From the NCBI GenBank assembly GCA_016712745.1, contig JADJQN010000001.1, positions 1,488,001-1,552,000 on the forward strand: a stretch of 64,000 nt of DNA, read 5' to 3'. Position 1 is the first letter of the stretch. Each line of letters begins with the position of its first letter. Below, in pieces: positions 55,113 through 64,000 of the stretch. The translations under genes and the position numbers were made by a program. The notes beneath the pieces are model-generated. The model made no database searches and was not told the DNA's origin. It saw nothing but the letters and a program-made list of their open reading frames with translations. The stretch comes from Sandaracinaceae bacterium (lineage in GTDB: Bacteria; Myxococcota_A; Polyangia; Polyangiales; JADJQN01).

Positions 55113-56423
55113 CTATCCGTTGGAAGCGATGGGCAAAGGACGAACCGAAGGAAAACGACCGCCCCGCACGCGCGGATTGCGTCGACGGGTAGCTTCTTTC
55201 GCACGCGCAAACCCTGCCGGTGGCGGCACGGAACGCGGTCGCGACGAAAGAGGTGGCTCGCTCGTGCGACCTGAGCGACTGCCGGAAGCCGAGCCGTCGG
55301 TGTTATCGCTTGCGCCGGACGCCGCGCAGCCGAGCCATGCACAAAGGTCATCGACGATGGCAGCAGCGGCCTCGGGATGGCCTACACGGCGCGCGGCCAT
55401 AGCCATCTGAGCGCGCCGGTAGGGGTCTGCCACTAGCTCTTGCACTTGGTATGCAAGCTCATCCACGGAGAACGCGGATTCCTTCATCATCAATGCGGCG
55501 CCCTCTTGCATCAGAGCCTCGGCATTCTTCGTCTGGTGATCGTCGGTCGCTTGGGGAAACGGTATGAGGATTGCCGCGCGTCCGATCGCTGAAAGCTCGG
55601 CCACCGTTGCTGCGCCTGCGCGCGAGATGACGACGCTTGAGGATGAGTACGCGCGCGCCATATCCTCAATGAAGGGAACGACCGTCGCGCTCACACCAAG
55701 TTGCGCGTAGCGTGCTTGGACTTCAGCCACCATGGCAGCGCCGGCCTGATGAACGATCTCGATGCCACGCTCCGCAACATGGCTCTTGGCGAGCGCTTCG
55801 GGGACTAGCACATTGAGCGAACGAGCTCCTTGCGAGCCTCCAAGCACGAGCACGCGGCGCGCGCGCGCTTCGAAACCTTCGGGATCCATTTGAGCGAGGC
55901 GCGATGCATCGACAAATGCACGACGCACCGGCGTGCCGAGGAGACGCGCCCTCTTCTCGCCGAAGCTACGAAGCATGTGCTGATGCGCGACGTACGCGCG
56001 GCCCACCATGTTCGAAAGCAGCTTGTTTGTAAGCCCAATATGGGCGTTTGGTTCAAGCAGGGCCGTCGGGATGCGCATCGCAGCCGCCGCCGCCAGTACC
56101 GGTCCGGAGGCGTAACCGCCAACACCCAACACAAGCTGCGGTCGCACGCGACGGACGATGCTCACCGCTTGGCTCATGGCCTTGGGCAGAAGGGCGAGGC
56201 TCTCCGCGATTTGCTTAGCGCGGAGCCCCTTCAGTGGCGCCACGTCGATGAGCTCCAGGGTCTCGCCCATTGCAGGGATGACGCGTGCCTCGATGCCCCG
56301 CCGCGTGCCGACAAAAACGGGATCGATGCCGGGTGTCCGACGTCGCAGCTCCTCAACAATGGCAACACCGGGAAAGAGATGTCCGCCCGTCCCGCCGCCT
56401 GCGACGATGATCTTCTGAATCAT
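55113..56423 (-). CDS. murG: UDP-GlcNAc:lipid I N-acetylglucosaminyltransferase, long C-terminal tail
   Basis: 436 residues; usual MurG is about 350-370. It makes lipid II on the inner membrane face. GT-B motifs: GGGTGGHLFPGVAI near the start, LGVGGYASGPV, GGSQGARSLN, and SRAGAATVAELSAIGRAAILIPFP. The family part ends near residue 360. An extra 75-residue tail (Ser/Gly/Arg/Pro-rich, with GGRFPSVRPLP) follows and is probably disordered. The start overlaps the ftsW stop. Confidence 0.93.
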   Translation of the reverse strand: MIQKIIVAGGGTGGHLFPGVAIVEELRRRTPGIDPVFVGTRRGIEARVIPAMGETLELIDVAPLKGLRAKQIAESLALLPKAMSQAVSIVRRVRPQLVLGVGGYASGPVLAAAAAMRIPTALLEPNAHIGLTNKLLSNMVGRAYVAHQHMLRSFGEKRARLLGTPVRRAFVDASRLAQMDPEGFEARARRVLVLGGSQGARSLNVLVPEALAKSHVAERGIEIVHQAGAAMVAEVQARYAQLGVSATVVPFIEDMARAYSSSSVVISRAGAATVAELSAIGRAAILIPFPQATDDHQTKNAEALMQEGAALMMKESAFSVDELAYQVQELVADPYRRAQMAMAARRVGHPEAAAAIVDDLCAWLGCAASGASDNTDGSASGSRSGRTSEPPLSSRPRSVPPPAGFARAKEATRRRNPRVRGGRFPSVRPLPIASNG

Positions 56424-57685
56424 GTAGATCCTCCGAGAGAAGTCGCACGCATCGCCGGCACGGACGAATTGCGTGACTCCTTTTTCTCAACCATCTCGAC
56501 GTCCGCGCTTCGCTCGCGCGAGACGTTGAGAAGCACCCCCATCGCCGCACAGTTTACGAGCAGCGATGACCCACCAAAACTAATGAACGGCAAGACGAGT
56601 CCCTTGGTCGGAACGAGCCCCATCGCAACCGCGAGATTTGTAAAAGCTTGAATGCCGACGAACATCGTGATGCCGACGGCGAGATACGTTCCGTAGTCAT
56701 CGGCTGCGCGGAATGCAGCTCGCAAACCGAGATAGACAACGAGACCGAACGCAAATACCAGAGCCATGATGCCGACAAAGCCGAGCTCTTCACCGACAAT
56801 GGCGCTGATGAAATCCGTGTGCGCCTCGGGCAAAAAGAAGAGCTTTTGGCGACTATCACCGATACCGACGCCGGCGACCCCGCCGGAGCCAAAGCTCATG
56901 AGCGATTCAGAAATTTGGTAGCCGATGTCGTAGCGATGCTCGAACGGAGCGAGGAACGCCTGGATGCGGCGCATGCGATACTCAGAGCCGGTGACTAGGA
57001 GATACGCGATGGGCGAGAACATCAGAATCGCCGCAAAGATGTAGCCGGTCTTTGCACCGGCGGTGAAAAGAAGAACGAACGTGATGAGGCCGATCATCAT
57101 CGCGCTGCCGAAGTCGGGCTGCTTCAAACAGAGAAGCATCAGCAGACACGCCATCAACGCGTGCGGAAGGAATCCAACCGTAAAGGTCCGGATGCGATCG
57201 GCTTTCTTCGAAAGGCTGTAGGCAAGCCAGAAGATGATCGCAACCTTCGCCGTTTCAGCAGGCTGAATATGAACCGGCCCAACCGAGATCCAGCGAGCAG
57301 CGCCGCCCGCCGCATGACCGAAGCCGAGCGCCACGTAGAGCATCAGCGCGATCGAGCCGGCAAGCAGAACGTACGTGAGACGGCGCAGGCGGTGATAGTC
57401 GATGCGCGTGAAGATGAACATTAGCGCTATACCGCCCAGCGCGTAGAGCGATTGGCGGATGAGAAAGTGCTGGCCGTTGTGGAATTGCTGCGACGCAAAA
57501 ACCGCACTCGCGCTGTAAACCATGACCACGCCGAACGCGACGAGCGCGAGCACTGTGCCCATCAGGAAGGCGTCTGGCGGCCCGACGTGCGGGCGCAACG
57601 GCGCTGCGGAAACGGCTGATTTTAGGCTCTTTCGCGCGACGGCCTGCTTGGCCCACGCAAAGGCGTTGCGAATCGCGCCCATCAC
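56420..57685 (-). CDS. ftsW: Peptidoglycan glycosyltransferase FtsW
   Basis: 421 residues with 10 hydrophobic segments, SEDS family. Features: GTVLALVAFGVVMVYSASAV near the start, GAARWISVGPVHIQPAE, the KQPDFGSAM segment with the catalytic-region Asp, and GEELGFVGIMALV near the end, with LPFISFGGSSLLVN. A cytosolic N-terminal extension of about 35 residues and a polar C-tail are present. Overlaps murD (ATGA) and murG. Confidence 0.94.
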   Translation of the reverse strand: MMGAIRNAFAWAKQAVARKSLKSAVSAAPLRPHVGPPDAFLMGTVLALVAFGVVMVYSASAVFASQQFHNGQHFLIRQSLYALGGIALMFIFTRIDYHRLRRLTYVLLAGSIALMLYVALGFGHAAGGAARWISVGPVHIQPAETAKVAIIFWLAYSLSKKADRIRTFTVGFLPHALMACLLMLLCLKQPDFGSAMMIGLITFVLLFTAGAKTGYIFAAILMFSPIAYLLVTGSEYRMRRIQAFLAPFEHRYDIGYQISESLMSFGSGGVAGVGIGDSRQKLFFLPEAHTDFISAIVGEELGFVGIMALVFAFGLVVYLGLRAAFRAADDYGTYLAVGITMFVGIQAFTNLAVAMGLVPTKGLVLPFISFGGSSLLVNCAAMGVLLNVSRERSADVEMVEKKESRNSSVPAMRATSLGGST

Positions 57686-59046
57686 GCCACCTCCGGCAAG
57701 GCGCGCACCGCACGCTGAAATTCGTCACCGCGGTGTGCGTACGAGCGATACATGTCAAAGCTCGCACACGCTGGCGCAAGCAAGACCGCGTCACCTGACT
57801 TCGCAAGCTCGACGGCGCGCGCAACCGCATCCTCCATCGAGGCAACCTTTCGAATAGCGACGCCACTGTCTTTAAGTGCGGATTCGATCAACGGGGTCGC
57901 TTCACCGAGCAAGACGACAGCACGACCCACTCGTGCCATGCGCTCGGCAATTGGAGCGTAGCTTCCGCCCTTATCCTTGCCGCCAGCAATCAGGACGATG
58001 TGTGAGTATGTGCTTTTGATCCCGTCAATGGCCGCTACCGTGGCGCCGACATTGGTTGCTTTGGAGTCGTCGAAGAAGGAAACTCCCGCACGCGTACGTA
58101 CAAGCTCCATACGATGTGGCAGCCCGCGAAACTCGCGCAGCACAGATTCGATGTGATGCACAGAGGCGCCCGCCAGACGTGCGGCCAGAGCGGCCGCGCA
58201 CGCATTCATCTGATTGTGTGCGCCGCGAATATGCAAGTCCGCCAACGGCACGGAAAGGCCCGTCTTCGTGTCGACGATGTTCTCGCCCTCCACGCGCACT
58301 TCCGATCGGCTTCCGCCGAAGGTGTGTATCGGCGCCGCGCCGGCTTTGGCGAGTGCGAGCACGACCTCGTCGCCCTCGGGCACGATCGCAAAGTCCGCCT
58401 TAGTTTGACCGTGAAATATGCGTGCTTTCGCGGCTGCGTAGCTCGCGAAGGTCCCGTGACGATCGAGATGATCATCAGTGACATTCATCAGAACGGCCAC
58501 GTGCACGTGAAGATGCTCGACGCGCTCCAGTTGAAAGCTCGACATCTCCGCTACGACAACACCGCTCTTGCGCGCCGCATCGGTTCCGATGGCCTCAACT
58601 AGCGGCGTGCCGAGATTGCCACCGACAAACGTTGGTGCGCCTGTCTTCTGCATCATCTCGCCAAGCAGCGAAGTCACGGTGCTCTTACCGTTGGTGCCGG
58701 TCACGCCAAGAATCATTCCTTCAATGAACCACGATGCGATTTCGACTTCGCTCGCGATGCGAATGCCTTTCTTGTCGGCCGCGACGAGAGCGGGCAGCAA
58801 AGGCACACCAGGCGAGAGCACAATCTGATCGACCGAGGTGAACAGCTCCTCCGGGTGCGCGCCGAGCACGAGCTCGACGCCAAGCGTCTTGGCCTCGCGC
58901 ACCGCGTCAGCGATCTCCTCCTGCGGGCGCATATCGTTTGCGATGAGTTGTGCACCGGAGCGTGAGAGAAGGCGCAACGAAGCCAGGCCACTCTTGCCGA
59001 GGCCGACGACGAGCACTTTCTTTCCTTTGAGATCGAGGTTCTTCAT
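57682..59046 (-). CDS. murD: UDP-N-acetylmuramoylalanine-D-glutamate ligase
   Basis: 454 residues; the ATG at 59046 overlaps the mraY stop, so a longer frame upstream to 59130 is rejected. Motifs: KKVLVVGLGKSGLASLRLL, ATP loop VTGTNGKSTVTSLLGEM, EMSSFQLERVEHL, FRGLPHRMELV and the terminal SFDMYRSYAHRGDEF. It adds D-Glu to the UDP-MurNAc peptide in the cytosol. No lesion is seen. Confidence 0.95.
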   Translation of the reverse strand: MKNLDLKGKKVLVVGLGKSGLASLRLLSRSGAQLIANDMRPQEEIADAVREAKTLGVELVLGAHPEELFTSVDQIVLSPGVPLLPALVAADKKGIRIASEVEIASWFIEGMILGVTGTNGKSTVTSLLGEMMQKTGAPTFVGGNLGTPLVEAIGTDAARKSGVVVAEMSSFQLERVEHLHVHVAVLMNVTDDHLDRHGTFASYAAAKARIFHGQTKADFAIVPEGDEVVLALAKAGAAPIHTFGGSRSEVRVEGENIVDTKTGLSVPLADLHIRGAHNQMNACAAALAARLAGASVHHIESVLREFRGLPHRMELVRTRAGVSFFDDSKATNVGATVAAIDGIKSTYSHIVLIAGGKDKGGSYAPIAERMARVGRAVVLLGEATPLIESALKDSGVAIRKVASMEDAVARAVELAKSGDAVLLAPACASFDMYRSYAHRGDEFQRAVRALPEVA

Positions 59047-60170
59047 CGAAGCTTCAACGTAGCTAGGCTCGCGATGGCGAGCATGATCGAGATAATCCAA
59101 AACCGGACGATGACTTTCGGCTCCGCCCATCCCTTCTTTTCGAAGTGATGGTGAATGGGTGCCATAAGGAAAATGCGCTTCCCGGTGAGGCGAAAGCTTG
59201 CAACCTGAGCGATGACGCTCACACCTTCGACGACAAAGATTCCGCCGAGCACCACCGATAAAAACTCATTCTTGGTCAGCACTGCGAGCGCGCCCAAACC
59301 GCCACCGAGAGCCAGCGACCCGACATCGCCCATGAAGACTTGCGCGGGGTATGTGTTGAACCAGAGAAAGCCGGTGCCGGCTCCGATCAATGCGCCGGCA
59401 AAGATCGCGAGCTGCGATGCGCTCGGAAGAAAGGGGATGCCGAGGTAGTCAGCAATCGCATGGCGGAAGAAGACCGCTCCCGCGAGGTAAGCAAGCACCA
59501 TGTAGGTTGCTGCATTGGTCATGACGGGGCCAATAGCCAGGCCGTCGAGGCCGTCCGTGAGATTTACGCAGTTGGACATCGCGACGATCACGAACGAAGC
59601 AAAGATGACGTACGCGAATGGTGGCAACGTGAGCGGGTGCTTCTGAAACGCGATGAACGGAACACCCAAGGCGCCACGGCTTTCGATCCAATCGCGCGGG
59701 AGGCCGGAGTCGCCGTACCAAAGGAAAGAGCAAAGTCCGAGTGCTATCGCAAACTGCAATAGAAGTTTGTAGCGACCGGCGAGGCCGCCGGTGCTCTTGC
59801 GTCGAATCTTCGCGGCATCGTCGATCCAACCCACCGCGCCGTACGTTGCCGTGATTGCCGTCACTACCCACACGAGCGCATTGCCCGGATCCGCCCATAA
59901 AAGCGTAGATAAAATGAGCGCGAGCAGAATGAGCGCACCACCCATGGTGGGCGTGCCGGCCTTGCTCAAATGAGACTGAGGACCATCGTCACGAACGACT
60001 TGGCCTATCTGCTTTGTTTGCAGGCGACGAATGAACCACGGGTACAAACCGAAGGTCAGCAGCATTGCGGTCATCGTTGCCGCAAGCACGCGGAAGGGAA
60101 CATAGCGAAGGACGTTCAGCCACGAGAGTCCCGGCTGCGTGTGAAGCGGATAAAGGAAGTAGTAGATCAC
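59043..60170 (-). CDS. mraY: Phospho-MurNAc-pentapeptide transferase
   Basis: 375 residues, starts at GTG 60170 overlapping the murF stop. It transfers phospho-MurNAc-pentapeptide to undecaprenyl phosphate to give lipid I. About ten hydrophobic segments with the cytosolic loop motifs: GQVVRDDGPQSHLSKAGTPTMGG, NCVNLTDGLDGLA with the metal-binding Asp residues, MGDVGSLALGGGLGALAV and MAPIHHHFEKKGW. Confidence 0.95.
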   Translation of the reverse strand: MIYYFLYPLHTQPGLSWLNVLRYVPFRVLAATMTAMLLTFGLYPWFIRRLQTKQIGQVVRDDGPQSHLSKAGTPTMGGALILLALILSTLLWADPGNALVWVVTAITATYGAVGWIDDAAKIRRKSTGGLAGRYKLLLQFAIALGLCSFLWYGDSGLPRDWIESRGALGVPFIAFQKHPLTLPPFAYVIFASFVIVAMSNCVNLTDGLDGLAIGPVMTNAATYMVLAYLAGAVFFRHAIADYLGIPFLPSASQLAIFAGALIGAGTGFLWFNTYPAQVFMGDVGSLALGGGLGALAVLTKNEFLSVVLGGIFVVEGVSVIAQVASFRLTGKRIFLMAPIHHHFEKKGWAEPKVIVRFWIISIMLAIASLATLKLR

Positions 60171-61618
60171 GCGCGACCTCCTGCCGGAGCGCGCAGCGCG
60201 TCAACGATACGTTCCATCCCCATCGAGCGTGAGCCCTTGATGAGAATGACATCTTTGGGGGCGATAATTTTCTTCGCAAGTTCCACAGCGTCAAGCGTCT
60301 CGACGACGTGCATGACTTGCGTTGGATGCTTCGCGTAGCGACCGGCCGATGCGCGCACAGCTGCTGCGGTCGCTTGCGCCATCTCACGACCGCACCCGAT
60401 GAAGACGGACACGCCCGCTTCCACAACCGCGTTACCTACTTCTTCGTGCTTCGCGGCGGCGTCGGCGCCGAGCTCTTTCATGTCCCCCAGAATTGCCACC
60501 GCGCGCGCGCTGCGTTGCGCTGCCATCTCGACCAACGTTTCAATCGCGGCTCGCGTCGAAACCGGATTTGCGTTGTACGTGTCGTCCAACACCAGAGTGC
60601 TCATCAATCCGTGCACCGGCGTGACACGGCCGGCTGGCGACGAAGCCTTGGATAGGCCTGCCGCTGCAGCCGCAGCAGACGCGGGACCCAGCAATGCAAC
60701 GCAGGCGGCGATGGCGGCGCTCGCATCCAGCGCTGCCGCGCGACCGAGAATTGAAAGCGCACCTTCTACGCGCTCTCCATGCACCGAAAAGACGCACTCG
60801 CTCATTCCACTGTCATTCACCTGGCGCGATACGAGGCGAACGTCTGCGCTCTCGGCGCAACCGAAGGTCCATGCTTTTGTATTGGCGGCGCGCGAGTCGA
60901 GGCGCGCGGCCGTTGGAACGTCGTCTGCATTGCCGATAGCGGTTCCGTCCGCGCGAAGACTCGACCAGAGGCTGCTCTTCTCTTTAACGACATCCGCAAG
61001 GGAGCCAAGCCCTGCCGTGTGCGCGACGGATGCGAGCGTCACGATCGCGACGTCGGGTCTTACGATTGCGCCAAGACGCGCAATCTCGCCGCGCTCGCTT
61101 GTGCCCATTTCAATGACGGCGGTGTCTACAGACGCGTCGAGTGTGAACAAGGTCATCGGGACGCCGATGCGGTTGTTCAGATTGCCAAGCGTCGCCACGA
61201 CGCGCGCACCCGCGGATGACAACGCCGCCGCGCAAAGCTCTTTGGTCGTCGTCTTGCCGGCGGAACCTGTCACGCCCACGATACGGCCGCCCCAGCGTTC
61301 GCGGTGAAAGCGCGCGAGTTCGCCAAGTGCGAAAAGCGTGTCGTCAACTTCGACGACGGAAACACCTTGTGGAAAGGCGTTTCCGCGCTCGGTAAGCAGA
61401 ATGGCAGCGCCCTTCTCTTTCGCCGTTGACAGGAACGCGTGCGCGTCGTGTGTCTCGCCACGCAACGCGACAAATAGCGAGCCGCTTTTCACCGCGCGCG
61501 AATCGATGACGACGCCGCGTGTCGCCGTCGTGACGCGCGCGCGTGTCACACCGCGAGTCGCTGCGGCGACCTCGTCGAGTGTGAACGACACGGTGTTGCT
61601 CGGGATGGGCGTAGCCAT
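60167..61618 (-). CDS. murF: UDP-MurNAc-tripeptide-D-Ala-D-Ala ligase
   Basis: 483 residues, cytosolic Mur ligase that adds D-Ala-D-Ala. Visible are the N-terminal binding region (RGVVIDSRAVKSGSLFVAL), the ATP loop VTGSAGKTTTKELCAAAL, VIEMGTSERGEIARL, LDDTYNANPVSTRAAIE, and a C-terminal LKGSRSMGMERIVD-type segment. Its ATG overlaps the murE stop by one base. Confidence 0.95.
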   Translation of the reverse strand: MATPIPSNTVSFTLDEVAAATRGVTRARVTTATRGVVIDSRAVKSGSLFVALRGETHDAHAFLSTAKEKGAAILLTERGNAFPQGVSVVEVDDTLFALGELARFHRERWGGRIVGVTGSAGKTTTKELCAAALSSAGARVVATLGNLNNRIGVPMTLFTLDASVDTAVIEMGTSERGEIARLGAIVRPDVAIVTLASVAHTAGLGSLADVVKEKSSLWSSLRADGTAIGNADDVPTAARLDSRAANTKAWTFGCAESADVRLVSRQVNDSGMSECVFSVHGERVEGALSILGRAAALDASAAIAACVALLGPASAAAAAAGLSKASSPAGRVTPVHGLMSTLVLDDTYNANPVSTRAAIETLVEMAAQRSARAVAILGDMKELGADAAAKHEEVGNAVVEAGVSVFIGCGREMAQATAAAVRASAGRYAKHPTQVMHVVETLDAVELAKKIIAPKDVILIKGSRSMGMERIVDALRAPAGGRA

Positions 61619-63138
61619 CAGCCTTGCCCTCCGCGCAATTGATTGATCGCGCGCGACGCTTCTACGCGATCATCGAAGGGCAATTTCTGCGTGCCAACGA
61701 TCTGGTAGTCTTCGTGACCTTTGCCCGCGATGAGCACCGTATCGCCCGGCCGGGCCACCTGGATAGCTACGTTGATCGCCTGGCGTCGATCTTCAACGGT
61801 GATGTACGCGTTCGACGCGTTGGCAATCGCCCGTTCTGTCGTGACGGCTTTGCCGACTCGGGCGATGCCCGGAAGCACATCTTCGATAATCTTACTTGCG
61901 ACTTCTGTGCGCGGGTTGTCGCTCGTCAGCACAACGAGGTCGGCCAATGAGCCTGCGACCTCGCCCATGACCGGACGCTTGCTCTGATCGCGATCCCCGC
62001 CGCAGCCGAAGACCAAGATCAGTCGACCCGGTGTCACGGGGCGAAGCGCACTGAGGACGCGACCAAGGGCGTCTGGCGTGTGCGCATAGTCGACAAAAAC
62101 AGCGATATCTCCGGGATGCTCGATACGCTCCAGCCGTCCCGGCGCGCCGACCGCCTTCGAAAGGCCGCGCGCGAACGCATGTGGATCCATCTCGAGTGCC
62201 AAACCGCATCCCAGCGCCACGACGAGATTCTCGAGATTGTGCGAGCCTAGCAAAGGGCTCTTCAAGGAAACTGCGCCGAGCGGTGTTGCGATTTCTGCGG
62301 ACAGCCCAGAACGCTCCATCTTGGACCAAAGCACGCGCACTTCGGGTCCGGCATCCGGCCGCGTCGAGCAGCGCCACATCTTTGTGCGTATTTTCTTCGC
62401 AAGCTCGGCGCCGCGTGAGTCATCGACGTTGATTACGGCGGTCGCGGGAGCGAGATCGGTGAAGAGCTTTTCCTTGGCGCGAAAATACTCATCCATCGTC
62501 GAATGAAAATCGAGATGGTCCTGACTCAGATTGGTGAAGGCGGCGACGCGGAACTGAACGGCGTCAACGCGGTGGAGTGCCAATGCATGGCTCGACACCT
62601 CCATCACGAGATGAGTCGCACCGGCATCGAGCACTTCGCGCGCAAAGCGAGCGATCTCATCGCCCTCGGGAGTCGTATGCGGCGCCGGACGCTCACCTGT
62701 TGGACCGCGCAGCGAGACAGTACCCATGACCGCTGGACTCACGCCGTCCATGGACGCTAGCGCCGACTCCACCAAATATGAAACAGTCGTCTTGCCGTTA
62801 GTACCCGTGATCCCGATCACATCAAGGCTGAAGGTGGGCTGTCCGTAGACCACCGCGGCCGCGAGAGCGAGCGCACGACGGGCATTTTCGACCACAATTT
62901 GCGGTATTTCGATATCGAGTACGCGTTCCGTCATCACGGCGGATGCACCGCGCGCGACCGCATCGGCAGCGAACCGCGTTCCATCGGCAAGCGCACCGGG
63001 CACGGCGACAAAAAGATCCTTTGCATGCACCGCGCGTGAATCGTGCTGGACGCCGAGTACCTCGGTGCCGGGATCTCCACGCATGACGGTTCCAAGCCCC
63101 TCTCGCGCGAGATCTGCAAGTGTGGTGGGACGGCTCAT
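61618..63138 (-). CDS. murE: UDP-MurNAc-L-Ala-D-Glu-meso-diaminopimelate ligase
   Basis: 506 residues. Motifs: N-terminal VQHDSRAVHAKDLFVAV, ATP loop ITGTNGKTTVSYLVESAL, EVSSHALALHRVD, DYAHTPDALGRVL, and the diaminopimelate-type recognition segment TSDNPRTEV (DNPR) late in the sequence. DNPR marks meso-DAP rather than lysine as substrate. The start overlaps the ftsI stop (ATGA). Confidence 0.95.
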   Translation of the reverse strand: MSRPTTLADLAREGLGTVMRGDPGTEVLGVQHDSRAVHAKDLFVAVPGALADGTRFAADAVARGASAVMTERVLDIEIPQIVVENARRALALAAAVVYGQPTFSLDVIGITGTNGKTTVSYLVESALASMDGVSPAVMGTVSLRGPTGERPAPHTTPEGDEIARFAREVLDAGATHLVMEVSSHALALHRVDAVQFRVAAFTNLSQDHLDFHSTMDEYFRAKEKLFTDLAPATAVINVDDSRGAELAKKIRTKMWRCSTRPDAGPEVRVLWSKMERSGLSAEIATPLGAVSLKSPLLGSHNLENLVVALGCGLALEMDPHAFARGLSKAVGAPGRLERIEHPGDIAVFVDYAHTPDALGRVLSALRPVTPGRLILVFGCGGDRDQSKRPVMGEVAGSLADLVVLTSDNPRTEVASKIIEDVLPGIARVGKAVTTERAIANASNAYITVEDRRQAINVAIQVARPGDTVLIAGKGHEDYQIVGTQKLPFDDRVEASRAINQLRGGQG

Positions 63139-64000
63139 GGGATCACATCCGCCTGCGCAACCGTGCGGTCGTCTTCGTTCGTTTGCGGCGGGGGCTCATC
63201 GTTGTGAAACGTGGGCGGGGACAAAACGATGCGCACGGTCGATCCTCGCGCGACAACATCGCCAGCGCTTGGCGACTGCGAAACCACAATGCCGCTGCCT
63301 TCGATGTCGACGAGCAGCTCGGCGCGGGCAAGCGTGACGAGCGCTCGGCGAGCTACCTGTCCGCCAAGATCGGGAACGCGAACCTCGCCCGGAGCCGGCG
63401 CACGTTCTTCAACGGCAACGACCGGCGCAACAGCGGCGACTGTCCGGTCTGAGTTGACGTGCTCGGCGCGCGCCGCTTCGACGCGACGTGCCAGCATATC
63501 GCCGCTGCCATCAGCCGGAACGCCGAGGTGACGAAGTGCTGCGGTGCCGACGCGACGGAACACCGGCCCTGCCACGAGTCCGCCGTAATGCTCGATCACC
63601 GGCTCATCGATGACGACCGCGATCACCAGGCGTGGGTGCGACGCCGGCACAAAACCCACAAAGGATGAGGTCCACGCGTCGTCCGCGTAGCCGCCGAGAA
63701 CATAGTCCGCCTTCTGCGCAGTCCCTGTCTTGCCCGCGACGAGATAGCCGTCGATCGCAGCCTCGACGCCTGTGCCGCCAGGCCCTGTGACCGCAGTGAG
63801 CATGTCCGACATGAGTCGCGCCGTGCCTGCTGGGATCACTTGGCGACGAACTCGCGGAAGCGTTTCCTCGATGATGTTCCCATGACCGTCGGTCACGCGC
63901 TTGACGAGTATGGGCTCCATGAGGCGACCACCGTTCGCGATTGCGCCCATGCCGAACGCGAGCTGCAGCGTCGTCACGCTCAAGCCCTGCCCGAACGAAA
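63135..64000 (-). CDS. ftsI: Penicillin-binding protein FtsI/PBP3 with PASTA domain, N-terminus beyond window
   Basis: Only the C-terminal 288 codons or so lie in the window, and the frame stays open at the edge. The transpeptidase end is clear: GQGLSVTTLQLAFGMGAIANGG and KTGTAQKAD with the KTG triad, then SSFVGFVPASHPRLV. A PASTA domain (VRVPDLGGQVARRALVTLARAELLV to GIVVSQSPSAGDVV) follows, and an acidic/polar tail. The catalytic Ser motif SxxK is outside the window. PASTA on FtsI also occurs in other Myxococcota and Gram-positives. It overlaps the murE start. Confidence 0.92.
   Translation of the reverse strand, partial: SFGQGLSVTTLQLAFGMGAIANGGRLMEPILVKRVTDGHGNIIEETLPRVRRQVIPAGTARLMSDMLTAVTGPGGTGVEAAIDGYLVAGKTGTAQKADYVLGGYADDAWTSSFVGFVPASHPRLVIAVVIDEPVIEHYGGLVAGPVFRRVGTAALRHLGVPADGSGDMLARRVEAARAEHVNSDRTVAAVAPVVAVEERAPAPGEVRVPDLGGQVARRALVTLARAELLVDIEGSGIVVSQSPSAGDVVARGSTVRIVLSPPTFHNDEPPPQTNEDDRTVAQADVIP

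Overview
The window looks like the chromosome of a Myxococcota member, probably class Polyangia. The basis is GC-rich DNA, many secreted lipoproteins with Asp/Ala-rich or Cys-rich linkers, a protein of the Myxococcales-restricted TIGR02265/DUF2378 family (45.2 kb), and a complete dcw (division and cell wall) cluster. The genus cannot be named from sequence alone. No tRNA, rRNA, CRISPR array, prophage or complete insertion sequence with an IS transposase was found.

Layout. 1-7.4 kb: an ethylmalonyl-CoA pathway block. It holds an acyl-CoA-responsive regulator of ScfR/RamB type (interrupted by TAG), meaB and ethylmalonyl-CoA mutase (frameshifted) on the minus strand, and crotonyl-CoA carboxylase/reductase plus methylsuccinyl-CoA dehydrogenase divergently on the plus strand. 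7.5-11.7 kb: a hybrid sensor kinase, pyrophosphatase and a secreted gluzincin-like protein. 11.7-14.7 kb: a 155-bp inverted-repeat element, then a likely RiPP operon with a Cys-repeat lipoprotein precursor, a hairpin attenuator, a DUF692 (MNIO) enzyme and a DUF2063 partner; YceI follows convergently. 14.8-20.9 kb: a frameshifted secreted protein, a second precursor-like lipoprotein, an orphan D12 adenine methylase and GTP-dependent PEP carboxykinase. 20.9-26.8 kb: a REP-associated tyrosine transposase inside nested inverted repeats, an MFS exporter, and a DUF2339 protein with an in-frame hexanucleotide repeat. 26.9-32.7 kb: a lysine 2,3-aminomutase-like radical SAM enzyme, sdhCAB and an LD-carboxypeptidase. 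32.7-39.7 kb: an HME-RND metal efflux system (tolC-like gene frameshifted) and an AtoE fatty-acid transporter. 39.8-49.8 kb: hisC, several hypothetical proteins and lipoproteins, an HD-domain protein and two repeat-rich non-coding islands. 50-64 kb: ftsZ, ftsA, ftsQ, murC, murG, ftsW, murD, mraY, murF, murE and ftsI (cut by the window edge), all on the minus strand with mostly ATGA-type overlaps.

How it fits together. Ccr, Ecm, Mcd and MeaB assimilate acetyl-CoA or short-chain acyl-CoA. AtoE (uptake), succinate dehydrogenase and PckG (gluconeogenesis) elsewhere in the window fit the same growth mode. The strongest candidate for undescribed biology is the DUF692/DUF2063 operon with ExSCxG-repeat lipoprotein substrates, one in the operon and one orphan copy 5.4 kb away.

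Caveat. Four genes carry single lesions: a TAG in the regulator, a two-base change in a (GC)n tract in ecm, and one-base shifts in the tolC-like gene and in the secreted protein at 14.8 kb. From sequence alone, recent mutation and assembly error cannot be separated.
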